Shown here: one piece after another, positions 48,125 to 58,768 of the stretch
How the letters are laid out: each line of letters opens with the position of its first letter
How positions within the stretch are numbered: position 1 is the first letter of the stretch
Origin: Pseudomonas sp. GM79
GTDB taxonomy: Bacteria; Pseudomonadota; Gammaproteobacteria; Pseudomonadales; Pseudomonadaceae
Assembly: GCF_000282495.1 (NCBI RefSeq)
Contig: NZ_AKJE01000024.1
Coordinates: forward strand, 1-64,000
DNA length: 64,000 nucleotides
Direction of reading: 5' to 3'
The notes under the pieces: generated by a model
The model's input: only the letters and a program-made list of their open reading frames with translations
Database searches by the model: none
Told to the model about the DNA's origin: nothing
Translations under genes and position numbers: made by a program

Positions 48125-49345
48125 ATGAAAGCGTTATTCCAGGACTTTTCCCTGTCTGCTGCCGTCGCCGGATTCATCGCCACGGTGATTTCCTACGCAG
48201 GCCCCTTGGTGATCATCTTTCAGGCCGCCGAGACCGCGCACCTCTCGCGGGAAGTGTTGTCGTCCTGGGTCTGGGCGATTTCCATCGGCAGCGCCGTGCT
48301 CGGCATCGGTTTGAGCCTGCGTTACCGCGTTCCGGTGATCATCGCGTGGTCGGCACCGGGCTCGGCGTTGCTGGTGGCCCTGTTGCCGGGGATCTCCATG
48401 CCGGAGGCGGTGGGCGCTTACCTGATCAGCAGCCTGATTATCTTTCTGGTCGGGGTGTCGGGGGCGTTTGACCGGATCATCGGCAAACTGCCCGGGGCGA
48501 TTGCGGCGGCGATGCTGGCGGGGATTCTGTTCAGCTTCGGCACGGGGTTGTTCGTCTCGCTGCAAGGCAAGCCGCTGCTGGTGCTGGCGATGTTTGCCAC
48601 GTACCTGATCTGCAAGCGGGTGATGCCGCGCTATGCGGTGTTGATGGTGCTGCTGGTGGGTTGTTCGATTGCGTTTCTCGCCGGTGATTTGCACCGCGAA
48701 GCACTGGTGATCGGTTTGGCCACACCGGTATGGATCACCCCCGCGTTCAGCCTGAGTGCGACCCTGAATGTCGCCTTGCCGCTGGTGATGGTGGCGCTGA
48801 CCGGCCAGTTTGTTCCCGGCATGGCGGTGCTGCGTGCCAGCGGCTACCCAACGCCAGCCGGCCCGATTATCGCCAGCAGCGCGTTGGGCACTGCGCTGTT
48901 GGCGCCGTTCGGTTGCCACGGGTTGAATCTGGCGGCGATTACCGCGGCCATTTGTACCGGTCGCGAGGCCCATGAAGATCCACGCAAACGCTATGTGGCT
49001 GGAGTAGTGGGCGGGCTGTGTTACCTGGTGCTGGGGATCTTCGGTGCCACGCTGGTTTCGTTGTTTTCGGCGTTCCCCAAGGAGCTGATCGCAGCCCTGG
49101 CCGGGCTGGCGCTGTTCGCGGCGATAGCCGGGGCGCTGGCCGGCGCAATGGCCGTACCGAGTGATCGCGAAGCCGCGCTGGTGACCTTTCTCACCACCGC
49201 CTCGGGCATGTCGTTGTTTGGTTTGTCCGCCGCTTTTTGGGGGCTGATTTTCGGCATGGTCACGCACGTGCTGTTGAGTGCCCGGCGCCCCGTGCCGGCG
49301 ACTCAAGCGGCTCCTGCGCAGGAGCGGGGCGCGCTGATCGAGTAA
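48125..49345 (+). CDS. benE: Benzoate/H+ symporter BenE
   Basis: A 406-residue inner-membrane transporter with about 12 segments. The BenE family opening [20 protein letters not shown] and the motif [19 protein letters not shown] are present. It imports benzoate and is a second uptake route beside BenK. The ATG at 48125 is preferred over the one at 48110 on family length. It lies 100 bases after benK and 104 bases before benF. Confidence 0.92.
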   Translation: MKALFQDFSLSAAVAGFIATVISYAGPLVIIFQAAETAHLSREVLSSWVWAISIGSAVLGIGLSLRYRVPVIIAWSAPGSALLVALLPGISMPEAVGAYLISSLIIFLVGVSGAFDRIIGKLPGAIAAAMLAGILFSFGTGLFVSLQGKPLLVLAMFATYLICKRVMPRYAVLMVLLVGCSIAFLAGDLHREALVIGLATPVWITPAFSLSATLNVALPLVMVALTGQFVPGMAVLRASGYPTPAGPIIASSALGTALLAPFGCHGLNLAAITAAICTGREAHEDPRKRYVAGVVGGLCYLVLGIFGATLVSLFSAFPKELIAALAGLALFAAIAGALAGAMAVPSDREAALVTFLTTASGMSLFGLSAAFWGLIFGMVTHVLLSARRPVPATQAAPAQERGALIE

Positions 49346-49449
49346 GTAACCGCAACCCCGATCCTTGTCCGTTTTCACCATCCCTCGCGGCGAATCCGCC
49401 ACGGGTGGAGCACTTCAACCTGTCGATCAATAACAATAAGAGAACAGCG

Positions 49450-50718
49450 ATGAAACAGATTTTTCCAGCAACCGGTTCAGTGTTGTCCCTGGCGGTCGTC
49501 TCGGGTTTTTCCAGTGGCGTAATGGCCGCCGAGGGCGGCTTCATCGAAGACACCACGGCCACCTTGCAGGCGCGTAACTATTACTTCAGCCGGGACTTCT
49601 CGGACATCGTCGGGGCCAATCAACAGTCGAAGGCTGAAGAGTGGGCGCAGGGCTTCATCCTCAACGTCAAATCCGGTTATACCCAGGGCCCGGTCGGTTT
49701 TGGTGTGGATGTCATCGGCCTGCTTGGCCTCAAACTCGATAGCAGCCCGGACCGGGTCAATACCGGTTTGCTGCCGGTGCACGATGATGGTCGCGCGGCA
49801 GATGATTACAGCCGTTTGGAAGGTGCGCTGAAGATGCGTTACTCCAAGACCGAGTTGAAAGTGGGGGAGTTGCAACCCAACCTGCCGGTGCTGGCCTTCA
49901 GCGATATCCGGCTGCTGCCGCCCAGCTATCAGGGCGCAAGCATCAGCTCCAGTGAAATCGATGGCCTGACCTTGCAAGGCGGCCACTTGAATTCAACCAG
50001 CCTGCGCAACGAGGCCGGCGACGAAAAGATGCAAGCCATGCTCGGTCATGTTCCGCAGCGTCAGGTCAGCAGCGATGGTTTCAACTTTGCTGGCGCCGAC
50101 TACGCCTTCAATGACAAACGCAGCTCGGTCAGTGCCTGGTTCGGGCAACTGGAAGATATCTACAGCCAGCGCTTTCTCGGTCTTAAACACAGCCAGCCGA
50201 TGGGCGACTGGACCTTGGGTGCCAACCTCGGCTATTACGATTCGCGCGAAGACGGCAAAAAGTTGCTGGGCAATATCGACAACCAGGCGTTCTTCTCCTT
50301 GCTGTCGGCCAAGCGCGGCGGCCACACGTTTTATCTCGGCTATCAGGGCATGTTCGGCGACAGCGCCTTCCCGCGGGTGTTTGCCAACATCTCGCCACTG
50401 GGCAATGAAGTGCCGACCTACGAGTTCGCCTACACCGATGAACGCTCCTGGCAAGCGCGTTACGACTACGACTTCGCGGCCCTCGGCATGCCCGGCCTGA
50501 CCAGCACCGTGCGTTACATCACCGGCAATAACGTCGACACCGGCAAGGGCTTTGAAGGCAAGGACCGCGAACGCGATCTGGACATCGGTTATGTGCTGCA
50601 GAGCGGCAGCCTCAAAGGCCTCGGCATCCGTGTTCGCAATGTGATGGCGCGTTCCAACTACCGCAGTGATATCGACGAAAACCGCCTGATCCTCAGCTAC
50701 ACGTGGAAGCTGTTATGA
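49450..50718 (+). CDS. benF: OprD family outer-membrane porin (BenF-like)
   Basis: A 422-residue porin with a signal peptide (cut near residue 26, after VMA) and an OprD 18-strand barrel. The mature start [20 protein letters not shown] and final strand [13 protein letters not shown] are typical. In pseudomonads BenF carries benzoate across the outer membrane. The substrate is inferred from benK and benE directly upstream; by sequence it belongs to the wider OprD/OpdK group. The ATG at 49450 is set by the signal peptide; the frame is open upstream into benE. Confidence 0.87.
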   Translation: MKQIFPATGSVLSLAVVSGFSSGVMAAEGGFIEDTTATLQARNYYFSRDFSDIVGANQQSKAEEWAQGFILNVKSGYTQGPVGFGVDVIGLLGLKLDSSPDRVNTGLLPVHDDGRAADDYSRLEGALKMRYSKTELKVGELQPNLPVLAFSDIRLLPPSYQGASISSSEIDGLTLQGGHLNSTSLRNEAGDEKMQAMLGHVPQRQVSSDGFNFAGADYAFNDKRSSVSAWFGQLEDIYSQRFLGLKHSQPMGDWTLGANLGYYDSREDGKKLLGNIDNQAFFSLLSAKRGGHTFYLGYQGMFGDSAFPRVFANISPLGNEVPTYEFAYTDERSWQARYDYDFAALGMPGLTSTVRYITGNNVDTGKGFEGKDRERDLDIGYVLQSGSLKGLGIRVRNVMARSNYRSDIDENRLILSYTWKLL

Positions 50719-50726
50719 GCCCGCGG

Positions 50727-50969
50727 TCACAGATCTGTGGTGCAGTCACCCATGACTTCGTATGTCACGCGATGGGTCTGGCCCTGATGATCGACATATT
50801 CCATGGTCGCAGGCACAACCCCGCAGGCAGTTGCGGTGTTCGTCACTGAAACCACCTTGGCGATGTCCAGCGGCTGCGCCGGGTTGTACGAGGTGGCGGC
50901 TGGCTCGTTGCCGGCGGCCAAGATCGAGGTGGCGGCGAGGGTCAAAAACAGGCTGATCAGGGTTTTCAT
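50727..50969 (-). CDS. DUF2790 family small exported protein
   Basis: An 80-residue protein with a signal peptide (LISLFLTLAATSILA) and a DUF2790-type mature domain, with the segment DIAKVVSVTNTATACGVVPA and a second Cys in MGDCTTDL that may form a disulfide. Many pseudomonads have several copies, some induced by copper or two-component signals, but the role is unknown. It is convergent with benF, 8 bases away. The start at 50969 is an ATG. Confidence 0.85.
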   Translation of the reverse strand: MKTLISLFLTLAATSILAAGNEPAATSYNPAQPLDIAKVVSVTNTATACGVVPATMEYVDHQGQTHRVTYEVMGDCTTDL

Positions 50970-51089
50970 TTTTCCGTACTCCGTGTTGATTTCGATGGCT
51001 CAATTCTAGGCTTTGCCCACGACCGATAAAGGGGCCTCGGCCTGATTCAGCCTTACAGGAAACGTAACAATCGCTGGTTCTTTTTGATC

Positions 51090-51479
51090 GGGTACATATC
51101 CGTTTCTGCGGTAATGGCTGCTTATGGTTCCGCCCTTACGGCGGGGGCGGCTACCGCGGTATCCATGCCGCGGAGCCCCCTGCGCAACGCCTGCGTTCGG
51201 CCTCAGGGAAAGGGGCAGATCAAGATCAAAAACCAAAGCAGAGCCACGGCAAGATCAAAAGATCGCAGCCTCGCTTCGCTCGACAGCTCCTACAGGGAAA
51301 TGCGTGCACTTGAAGTCAGGCCGGCCGGTAGGCCGCCTCGCTTTTGCTTTTGCGATGCACGCCTCACGCACCGAACGAAAGGGGCAAGAGCGCTTTGGTT
51401 ACTTTCGCGCTTTTCGAAAGTGACTCGCCGTAAGGGCGGAACCATAGGTAGCCGTTACCGCAAAAACGGATATGTACCC
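51090..51479. mobile_element. MITE-like element with about 54-bp inverted ends
   Basis: Left end 51090-51143 (begins GGTACATATCCGTTT) is the reverse complement of 51426-51479 with about four or five mismatches. Between them lie about 280 bases without a credible gene, including a single REP-like fragment at 51251-51296. No target duplication is obvious. It fills most of the 620-base gap between the DUF2790 gene and the ECF-type permease gene. I see no transposase; it would need one supplied elsewhere. Confidence 0.7.
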
Positions 51480-51590
51480 CAATCCTCTCACCACAATTGT
51501 GTGTGCCGACCTGAAGTCGAAGGGCATACGAAGGGCGGTGTAGACTAAGGCCCTGTTCTCTTTCGGCAAGACAAGGGAGTGTGCCCAGCC

Positions 51591-52280
51591 ATGATCGGTG
51601 CCGAGTTACTGTCCTCCGAAACCCTGACGGTGGGGTGGTTGATCTACGTACCGGTGCTGATCTGGGCCATTGCGCGAGCACCCTGGGTCGAACTGTTCAG
51701 CGACAGCCGCCGCCAGCATCTATTGTTCGGCACGGTGTTCGCGCTGTTCATGCTCTGGCTGGTGCGACGGGACTTCGACACCGGCGTGTCCTACCACTTC
51801 ATCGGCATGACGGCGGTGACGTTACTGCTGGATTGGCCGTTGGCGATTGTCGGCGGATTGGTCGCGCAAACGGGATTGGTCCTGCTGGGGCGGCAGGACA
51901 TGGCGGCCATGGGGGTCAACGGCGCGCTGCTGATTCTGCTGCCGGTGCTGGTCACCGAGTGCTGCGCCATCCTGGTGGAGCGCGCGCAACCGCGTAATCC
52001 CTTTGTGTATATCTTCTGTTCCGGTTTTTTTGCCGCTGCGTTGTCGGCCCTGTTGTGCCTGACTCTGGCGCTCACGCTGCTGTGGTATGACGAACGTTTC
52101 GCCATGCCGTACTGGCTGACAGATTTTGTCGGCTACCTGTGGCTACTGATTTTCCCGGAAGCGTTTATCAACGGCATGGTGGTCAGTGCATTGGTGGTGT
52201 TCTGCCCCGAATGGCTGGAGACGTTCAATCGCACCCGCTACCTTTCGGCGCCCTGGAAAGACGACGATCCCAAATCTTGA
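51591..52280 (+). CDS. Energy-coupling factor ABC transporter permease-like membrane protein
   Basis: A 229-residue protein with about six membrane segments. I place it with the CbiM-like 'energy-coupling factor ABC transporter permease' family from its topology and the segment FPEAFINGMVVSALVVFCPEW near the C-terminus. No ATPase or substrate-binding partner lies nearby, so the transported ion or vitamin is unknown. The ATG at 51591 has GGAG 12 bases upstream, rather far; GTG at 51579 touches the ribosome site directly and is less likely. Confidence 0.72.
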   Translation: MIGAELLSSETLTVGWLIYVPVLIWAIARAPWVELFSDSRRQHLLFGTVFALFMLWLVRRDFDTGVSYHFIGMTAVTLLLDWPLAIVGGLVAQTGLVLLGRQDMAAMGVNGALLILLPVLVTECCAILVERAQPRNPFVYIFCSGFFAAALSALLCLTLALTLLWYDERFAMPYWLTDFVGYLWLLIFPEAFINGMVVSALVVFCPEWLETFNRTRYLSAPWKDDDPKS

Positions 52281-52343
52281 TCCACATCAAATCCAGAAAA
52301 CGTTGCCGAATCCATGCTCTGGAAAACCTTCAGGAGCAATGGC

Positions 52344-52559
52344 ATGAGTGTGTATGAGTGGGCCCGGCAGGAGTTGCGTCAGAGTCTGGATGTGGCGCAA
52401 GAGGTGGGCTTCGATCCGGGATTGAGCTTGCGCGCCTTGCTCAGTGCGGTAGTGCAGCAGAGCAAGGCGGTACGCAATATAGAAGACCTGGCCGATGAGT
52501 TGCGGTTTCTCGCCGAGAACCTCGACGAGGGCCAGGACTATGGCTTTATGCGGCCCTGA
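52344..52559 (+). CDS. Conserved small protein (Pseudomonas)
   Basis: A 71-residue soluble, mostly helical and acidic protein (MSVYEWARQELRQSLDVAQE). No recognised domain. CAGGAG lies 7 bases before the ATG at 52344; another ATG at 52314 has no ribosome site. It is convergent with yacG, whose stop is 10 bases away. Function unknown. Confidence 0.65.
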   Translation: MSVYEWARQELRQSLDVAQEVGFDPGLSLRALLSAVVQQSKAVRNIEDLADELRFLAENLDEGQDYGFMRP

Positions 52560-52568
52560 GGGGCGGGA

Positions 52569-52769
52569 TTAGTGGCGCGGGTCGAAGTCGCCGCTGAACA
52601 TCTCGTCCTCGGCATCGGGAGGCACCGGGATCTTGTGTTCTTCCGACGCCCAGGCGCCCAGGTCGATCAGTTTGCAACGGTCCGAACAGAATGGCCGGAA
52701 CTTGCTCTCGGGGCTCCATTCGACAGGGGCGCCGCAGGTTGGGCAATCGACGGTTGGGGTTTGGCTCAT
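52569..52769 (-). CDS. yacG: DNA gyrase inhibitor YacG
   Basis: A 66-residue zinc-finger protein with Cys pairs CPTCG (near 9-13) and CSDRC (near 28-32), then [16 protein letters not shown]. In E. coli YacG binds gyrase subunit B and inhibits it. It overlaps coaE by 4 bases and is the last gene of pilB-pilC-pilD-coaE-yacG, the same order as in PAO1. Confidence 0.93.
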   Translation of the reverse strand: MSQTPTVDCPTCGAPVEWSPESKFRPFCSDRCKLIDLGAWASEEHKIPVPPDAEDEMFSGDFDPRH

Positions 52770-53389
52770 GACTGGCCTCCACGCAAAGTAAGGTAAAAGT
52801 GATGCAGGCGTTCGACCTCGCTGTGCAGCCAGGCGAGGTCGCGGTCGTTGACCACCACATCGTCGGCATGGTTCACGCGGTCCTGTCGGCTGGACTGTGC
52901 CTTGAGGATCGCCTGGACCTGCTGTTCGCTGGTCTGGTCACGCTGCAGGGTGCGCTCGATCTGTAACTGTTCCGGGGCATCGATCACCAGGACCCGTTGG
53001 GTCATGGCGTACTGCCCGGACTCGATCAGCAGCGGCGAAACCAGAATCGCGTAAGACGATTGTGCCTTGGCCAGATGGTGGACGATTTCTTCGGCGATCA
53101 GCGGATGCAACAGTGCTTCGAGCCAGCGGCGTTCATCCGGCACTTCGAAGATCAGCTTGCGCAGCGCCGCGCGATCCAGTTGGCCGTCGGCTTGCAGCAC
53201 GCCGGGGCCAAAGTGCTCGGCGATCTTCGCCAGTGCCGGGCGACCGGGTTCGACCACCCAGCGAGCCGCATGATCGGCGTCCACCACGTGCACGCCCAGA
53301 TCAATGAAGTGCTGGGCGGCCGCGCTTTTGCCGCTGCCGATGCCGCCGGTCAGGCCGAGAATCCAGGGTTTTTCCACAGGGGTATTCAT
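52766..53389 (-). CDS. coaE: Dephospho-CoA kinase
   Basis: A 207-residue kinase for the last step of CoA synthesis. P-loop [17 protein letters not shown] (near 12-28), [13 protein letters not shown] and SPLLIESG follow the family pattern. The ATG at 53389 gives MNTPVEKPW. It overlaps pilD and yacG by 4 bases each. Confidence 0.95.
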   Translation of the reverse strand: MNTPVEKPWILGLTGGIGSGKSAAAQHFIDLGVHVVDADHAARWVVEPGRPALAKIAEHFGPGVLQADGQLDRAALRKLIFEVPDERRWLEALLHPLIAEEIVHHLAKAQSSYAILVSPLLIESGQYAMTQRVLVIDAPEQLQIERTLQRDQTSEQQVQAILKAQSSRQDRVNHADDVVVNDRDLAWLHSEVERLHHFYLTLRGGQS

Positions 53390-54258
53390 TTCAAACCGAC
53401 AAACTGCCAATAGAAGCCGGTTATTTGACCACCCCAGAGCAAGGCAATCCAGCCGGCAATCGCCAGATAGGGGCCAAAGGGCAGCGGCGTCGAGGTTTTT
53501 GCGTCCCGCAGGCGCAGCAAAATCACCCCGATGATGGCGCCCAGCAGCGATGACAGCAGGATGGTCAGCGGCAGGATCTGCCAGCCGCCCCAGGCGCCGA
53601 GCATCGCCAAGAGCTTGAAGTCACCGTAGCCGATGCCGTCCTTGCCGGTGATCAGCTTGAATAGCCAGAACACCGTCCACAGCGCCATGTAGCCGGCCAC
53701 CGCGCCCCAGAGCGCGTCATGCAGTGAAACGAAGAGCCCGAAACTGTTGACGATCAATCCCAGCCATATCAACGGCAGCACCAGCACGTCCGGCAACAAC
53801 TGGTGCTCGGCGTCGATCAGGCTCATCGCCAACAGGCCCCAGCTCAGGACCAGCACCATGCAGGCCTGCCAGCCGAAACCGAAATGCCAGGCGACGAACG
53901 CTGACAGCACGCCGCAGGCCAGTTCGGTCAGCGGGTAACGTTTGCTGATCGGCGTCGCGCAGTTCGAGCATCGCCCGCGTAAAAACAGATAACTGAGCAC
54001 GGGAATGTTTTCCCACGCTCGAATCCGATGGCCACAGTCGGGGCACTCGGAGTGAGGCAATATCAGGTTGTAAGCCGGGCCGGGGGCTTCGGGTGGCAAA
54101 TCCAGGACGTCATGGGCTTGCAAGCGCCATTCACGCTCAAGCATCTTCGGCAGGCGCCAGACCACCACGTTGAGGAAACTGCCGATCAGCAAACCGATCA
54201 CCCATGCGGTGATCACGAAGGCCAGCGAGTTGTGACTCAGAAATTCGTTCAAGGACAT
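53386..54258 (-). CDS. pilD: Prepilin peptidase / N-methyltransferase PilD
   Basis: A 290-residue inner-membrane enzyme that cuts and methylates prepilins and type II secretion pseudopilins. The cytoplasmic loop has the zinc Cys pairs CPDC (near 72) and CSNC (near 97). The two catalytic Asp are in [12 protein letters not shown] (near 148) and [11 protein letters not shown] (near 212). The ATG at 54258 is 1 base beyond the pilC stop. Its substrates in this window are PilA, FimT, FimU, PilV, PilW, PilX and PilE. Confidence 0.96.
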   Translation of the reverse strand: MSLNEFLSHNSLAFVITAWVIGLLIGSFLNVVVWRLPKMLEREWRLQAHDVLDLPPEAPGPAYNLILPHSECPDCGHRIRAWENIPVLSYLFLRGRCSNCATPISKRYPLTELACGVLSAFVAWHFGFGWQACMVLVLSWGLLAMSLIDAEHQLLPDVLVLPLIWLGLIVNSFGLFVSLHDALWGAVAGYMALWTVFWLFKLITGKDGIGYGDFKLLAMLGAWGGWQILPLTILLSSLLGAIIGVILLRLRDAKTSTPLPFGPYLAIAGWIALLWGGQITGFYWQFVGLK

Positions 54259-54259
54259 A

Positions 54260-55477
54260 TCAGATCGCTGAGCCAAGTTGGAAGATGGGCAGGTACATTG
54301 CTACCACCAGGCCGCCGACGATAACCCCCAGCACCACCATGATGAAAGGCTCCATCAGACTGGTCAGGTTATCGACCATGTTATCCACCTCGTCTTCATA
54401 GAAGCTCGCGACCTTGTCGAGCATGTCATCCAGTGCGCCAGACTCTTCGCCAATGGCCGTCATCTGGATCGCCATGTTCGGAAATATACCGGAGGTGCGC
54501 ATCGCAAAATTCAGCTGCATGCCGGTGGAAACATCCTGCCTGATGCGTAATACCGCTCGCTTGAATACGATGTTGCCGGTTGCGCCTGCCACTGAATCCA
54601 GGGCTTCGACCAGTGGCACGCCGGCGGCGAACGTCGTCGACAAGGTGCGGGCGTAACGGGCCACGGCGGACTTGTACATGAGCGCGCCAACCAACGGCAG
54701 TTTCAGCAGCCAAGTGTCCATCCGGTCCCGAAAGCCCGGGGACTTTTTAAAGGCATGGCGGACGCCGAAAACCAGCGCACCCAACAGGCCGAGCACCATC
54801 CACCACCAGGCCTGCAGGAACTCCGACAAGCCGATGACCATCACGGTGAACGCTGGCAGTTCGGCGCCGAACCCCGAGAACACCGACTCGAACTGCGGCA
54901 CAACCTTGACCAGCAGAATCCCGGTCACAATGATCGCGACGAACACCACCGCCAGCGGGTAGGTCATGGCTTTCTTGATCTTGGCCTTGAGGCTTTCGCT
55001 CTTTTCCTTGTAGGTCGCCACCCGCTCCAGCAGGGTATCCAGAGCACCGGCCTGCTCGCCGGCATCCACCAGGTTGCAGTACAGCTCATCGAAATACTGG
55101 GGCTTTTTGCGCAGGGCCGCGGCGAAGCTGTTACCGGCCGCGACTTCCTGTTTTACCTCGTCCACCAGTTTGCGCATGTTCGGGTTATCGAAGCCCTCGC
55201 CGATAATGTCGAACGATTGCAGCAACGGTACGCCGGCTTTCATCATGGTCGCCATCTGCCGGGTAAACAGGGCAATGTCCAAGGCCTTTATGCGTTTACC
55301 GGCATTGAAAATGGACGCGGTTTTTTTCCGCACCTTGCCCGGGTTGATGCCTTGCTTGCGTAACTGGGCCTTGATCAGCGCGGGATTCTGGCCGGTCAAT
55401 TCGCCGGTCATTTTTGTGCCTTTTTTGTCTGTGCCTTCCCAGGCATATACGCTGATTTTCGCTGCTTTGACCGCCAT
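54260..55477 (-). CDS. pilC: Type IV pilus inner-membrane platform PilC
   Basis: A 405-residue GspF-family protein with two repeated cytoplasmic helical domains and three membrane segments (near 170-195, 220-245 and 375-400). It has KIKKAMTYPLAVVFVAIIVT and GEESGALDDMLDKVASFYE. It links PilB to the growing pilus. It starts 2 bases after pilB. Confidence 0.95.
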   Translation of the reverse strand: MAVKAAKISVYAWEGTDKKGTKMTGELTGQNPALIKAQLRKQGINPGKVRKKTASIFNAGKRIKALDIALFTRQMATMMKAGVPLLQSFDIIGEGFDNPNMRKLVDEVKQEVAAGNSFAAALRKKPQYFDELYCNLVDAGEQAGALDTLLERVATYKEKSESLKAKIKKAMTYPLAVVFVAIIVTGILLVKVVPQFESVFSGFGAELPAFTVMVIGLSEFLQAWWWMVLGLLGALVFGVRHAFKKSPGFRDRMDTWLLKLPLVGALMYKSAVARYARTLSTTFAAGVPLVEALDSVAGATGNIVFKRAVLRIRQDVSTGMQLNFAMRTSGIFPNMAIQMTAIGEESGALDDMLDKVASFYEDEVDNMVDNLTSLMEPFIMVVLGVIVGGLVVAMYLPIFQLGSAI

Positions 55478-55479
55478 GT

Positions 55480-57180
<1,701 letters not shown>

Positions 57181-57342
57181 TGGGATACCGGACGCAGACA
57201 GTGAATGACTTATAGCCTAGTCAAGCAGTGGAACCAAACCAGCCGGGGTGAGGTGACAAAAAGTGTCAGATAGTGCTGATCCTTGGAGTAGGAAAGGTCT
57301 TTGCCGCGATCTCGCACCCAGCAGGCAGGGGCGCGCGCGACT

Positions 57343-57358
57343 TGGCATGACCTGTGCT
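57343..57358 (+). promoter_or_regulatory. Sigma-54 promoter of pilA
   Basis: TTGGCATGACCTGTGCT region: GG at 57344-57345 and GC at 57356-57357 with exactly 10 bases between, the -24/-12 pattern. It lies about 50 bases before the pilA ATG. It fits activation by PilR, encoded at 29677-31017. A GTGTC element near 57260 could be part of a PilR site. Confidence 0.8.
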
Positions 57359-57406
57359 GTGCCTTGTTCAGATCATGAGATTTCGACTCATGCATGGAGC
57401 CTGTCT

Positions 57407-57829
57407 ATGAAAAATCAAAAAGGTTTTACTCTGATCGAGCTGCTGATCGTGGTGGCGATCATCGGGATTCTGGCGACGTTTGCGTTGCCGCAATATTCGA
57501 AGTACCAGGCGCGGGCGAAGGTAACTGCTGCTCTTGCAGAAATATCGGCACTGAAAGTGCCTTTCGAAGACATTATCAACCAAGGTACTAATCCGACCCT
57601 CGCTCTGATCGGCGGTACGGCGACCACAGGTAATTGCACAATTACAGCATCGGGTACCGCCGCTGACGGCGCAGGTACTATCGGTTGCACGATCCTCAAT
57701 GCTCCAGGACCGGTACTCAGCAAAACCATTACGCTAACACGCACACTCGCTGGTGGTTGGACGTGCGCCACCACGGCTGAACAGGAATATGCTCCTAAAG
57801 GCTGCACGGGTGCTGCCGCTGCTGGCTGA
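57407..57829 (+). CDS. pilA: Major type IV pilin PilA
   Basis: A 140-residue pilin with leader MKNQKG and PilD cut before FTLIELLIVVAIIGILATFA (Glu +5). The globular part is rich in Ala, Gly and Thr and has four Cys, in GNCTI, IGCTI, WTCAT and KGCTG; the last two probably close the C-terminal loop. The chain ends AAAAG, after the Cys loop. The ATG at 57407 follows GGAGCCTGTCT. It is divergent from pilBCD, as in P. aeruginosa. Confidence 0.92.
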   Translation: MKNQKGFTLIELLIVVAIIGILATFALPQYSKYQARAKVTAALAEISALKVPFEDIINQGTNPTLALIGGTATTGNCTITASGTAADGAGTIGCTILNAPGPVLSKTITLTRTLAGGWTCATTAEQEYAPKGCTGAAAAG

Positions 57830-57846
57830 TCCATTGTCATCCTGCC

Positions 57847-57881
57847 AATGCCCTGCTTCTCACGACGCGGGGCATTTTTTT
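57847..57881 (+). terminator. Terminator of pilA
   Basis: AATGCCCTGC / GCGGGGCATT hairpin followed by a T-run, 17 bases after the stop. Confidence 0.9.
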
Positions 57882-57985
57882 GCTCGTCATTTGTGGGCCA
57901 ATTCAATAATCAAGAAAATCCCCAACAATTCATGGCCTTAGGCCTGCGTTAAAACCCGCAAGTTGCATGTAGATAATTTCGCAGT

Positions 57986-58000
57986 CATGCAATTTGCATG
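57986..58000 (+). promoter_or_regulatory. Palindromic enhancer-like site upstream of the BON gene
   Basis: CATGCAATTTGCATG is a perfect 7-1-7 palindrome, about 90-104 bases before the expected start of transcription. A further half-site TTGCATG lies at 57963-57969. Position and symmetry fit the upstream site of a sigma-54 activator; the activator is unknown. Confidence 0.55.
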
Positions 58001-58023
58001 ATTCCGAAAATTACCTTTGTTGT

Positions 58024-58036
58024 TAACTAGTTGATT
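58024..58036 (-). promoter_or_regulatory. IHF site upstream of the BON gene
   Basis: On the minus strand AATCAACTAGTTA matches the IHF consensus WATCAAnnnnTTR at every fixed position, inside an A/T-rich stretch. It lies between the palindrome and the -24/-12 element, where IHF usually bends DNA at sigma-54 promoters. Confidence 0.65.
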
Positions 58037-58064
58037 TATAAGAATTTATTTTTTATCGAACAGT

Positions 58065-58080
58065 TGGCACAGCGTTCGCA
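58065..58080 (+). promoter_or_regulatory. Sigma-54 promoter of the BON gene
   Basis: TGGCACAGCGTTCGCA has GG at 58066-58067 and GC at 58078-58079 with exactly 10 bases between. The -24 half TGGCAC is perfect. Transcription would start near 58090, about 55 bases before the ATG. The 316-base gap 57830-58145 holds this promoter, the IHF site, the palindrome and the pilA terminator. Confidence 0.75.
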
Positions 58081-58145
58081 CTCTCTCCTGTAACCCTGCT
58101 GACAAGACACGCAGCAGACTTTCCAGAAATACAGGAGTTACTCGT

Positions 58146-58502
58146 ATGAAGAAGTTCGCTATCGCTGCCGCTACTGCTACCGCGCTGACCCTGACCATGG
58201 CCAACGCTGCATTTGCACAGACCACCCAAGCGACTCAGGCACCCATGATGCTGGCCGCCGGTGAAGTCACTGAAGCGAAAGAGGATGTTTCCGATACCTG
58301 GATCACAACCAAAGTCAAAGCAGACCTGCTCACCGAAAAAGGCATCCCAGGCACCGACATCAAAGTCGAAACCAACAAAGGCGTTGTTTCCCTGTCTTCC
58401 ATGACCGTTCTGACAGATGCTCAGAAAACAACCGCCGTGGCTATCGCCAAGAAAATTAAAGGCGTCAAAGCGGTGTCCGCTGACGGCCTGAAATCCGAGT
58501 AA
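58146..58502 (+). CDS. BON-domain periplasmic protein
   Basis: A 118-residue exported protein with a signal peptide (cut after AFA, near residue 24) and one BON domain (about 50-117): DTWITTKVKADLLTEKGIPG and IKVETNKGVVSLSS. BON domains, as in OsmY, bind membranes or other envelope parts and often protect cells under osmotic or envelope stress. AGGAG lies 9 bases before the ATG. It is a single-gene unit with an apparent sigma-54 promoter and its own terminator. Its place next to pilA is not seen in PAO1, as far as I recall. Confidence 0.88.
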   Translation: MKKFAIAAATATALTLTMANAAFAQTTQATQAPMMLAAGEVTEAKEDVSDTWITTKVKADLLTEKGIPGTDIKVETNKGVVSLSSMTVLTDAQKTTAVAIAKKIKGVKAVSADGLKSE

Positions 58503-58610
58503 GACAAGGCTTCTCGCCTGGACCGGGAGAAGGTGCGGTAGACGGGCCGAGTCATACGTCTGCCGCTACTTGAGCGTTCATGCGAAGGCCACAAGGACGT
58601 GGCCATTACA

Positions 58611-58640
58611 GGCCCCGGCATTCGTGTCGGGGCTTGTTCT
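58611..58640 (+). terminator. Probable terminator of the BON gene
   Basis: GCCCCG / CGGGGC hairpin (58612-58633) with TTCG-type loop and T-rich tail TTGTTCT. A smaller hairpin GGCCAC / GTGGCC precedes it at 58587-58604. Confidence 0.7.
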
Positions 58641-58662
58641 ATTGCGGACTACGCAAAACAAC

Positions 58663-58752
58663 TGTGGGAGCGGGCTTGCTCGCGAATGCGGTGTGTCAGT
58701 CAACATTGATGCCGACTGACACACCGCATTCGCGAGCAAGCCCGCTCCCACA
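58663..58752. repeat. REPIN
   Basis: Arms TGTGGGAGCGGGCTTGCTCG (from 58663) and the perfect reverse complement (to 58752). It lies between the convergent BON and DUF2845 genes. Confidence 0.9.
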
Positions 58753-58768
58753 TTGGTTTGTGGTGGAT

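Noticed and set aside
51084..51548. Open frames within the inverted-repeat element
   Set aside because: They read through the inverted ends, are Arg-rich and without domains; the region is better explained as a noncoding element.
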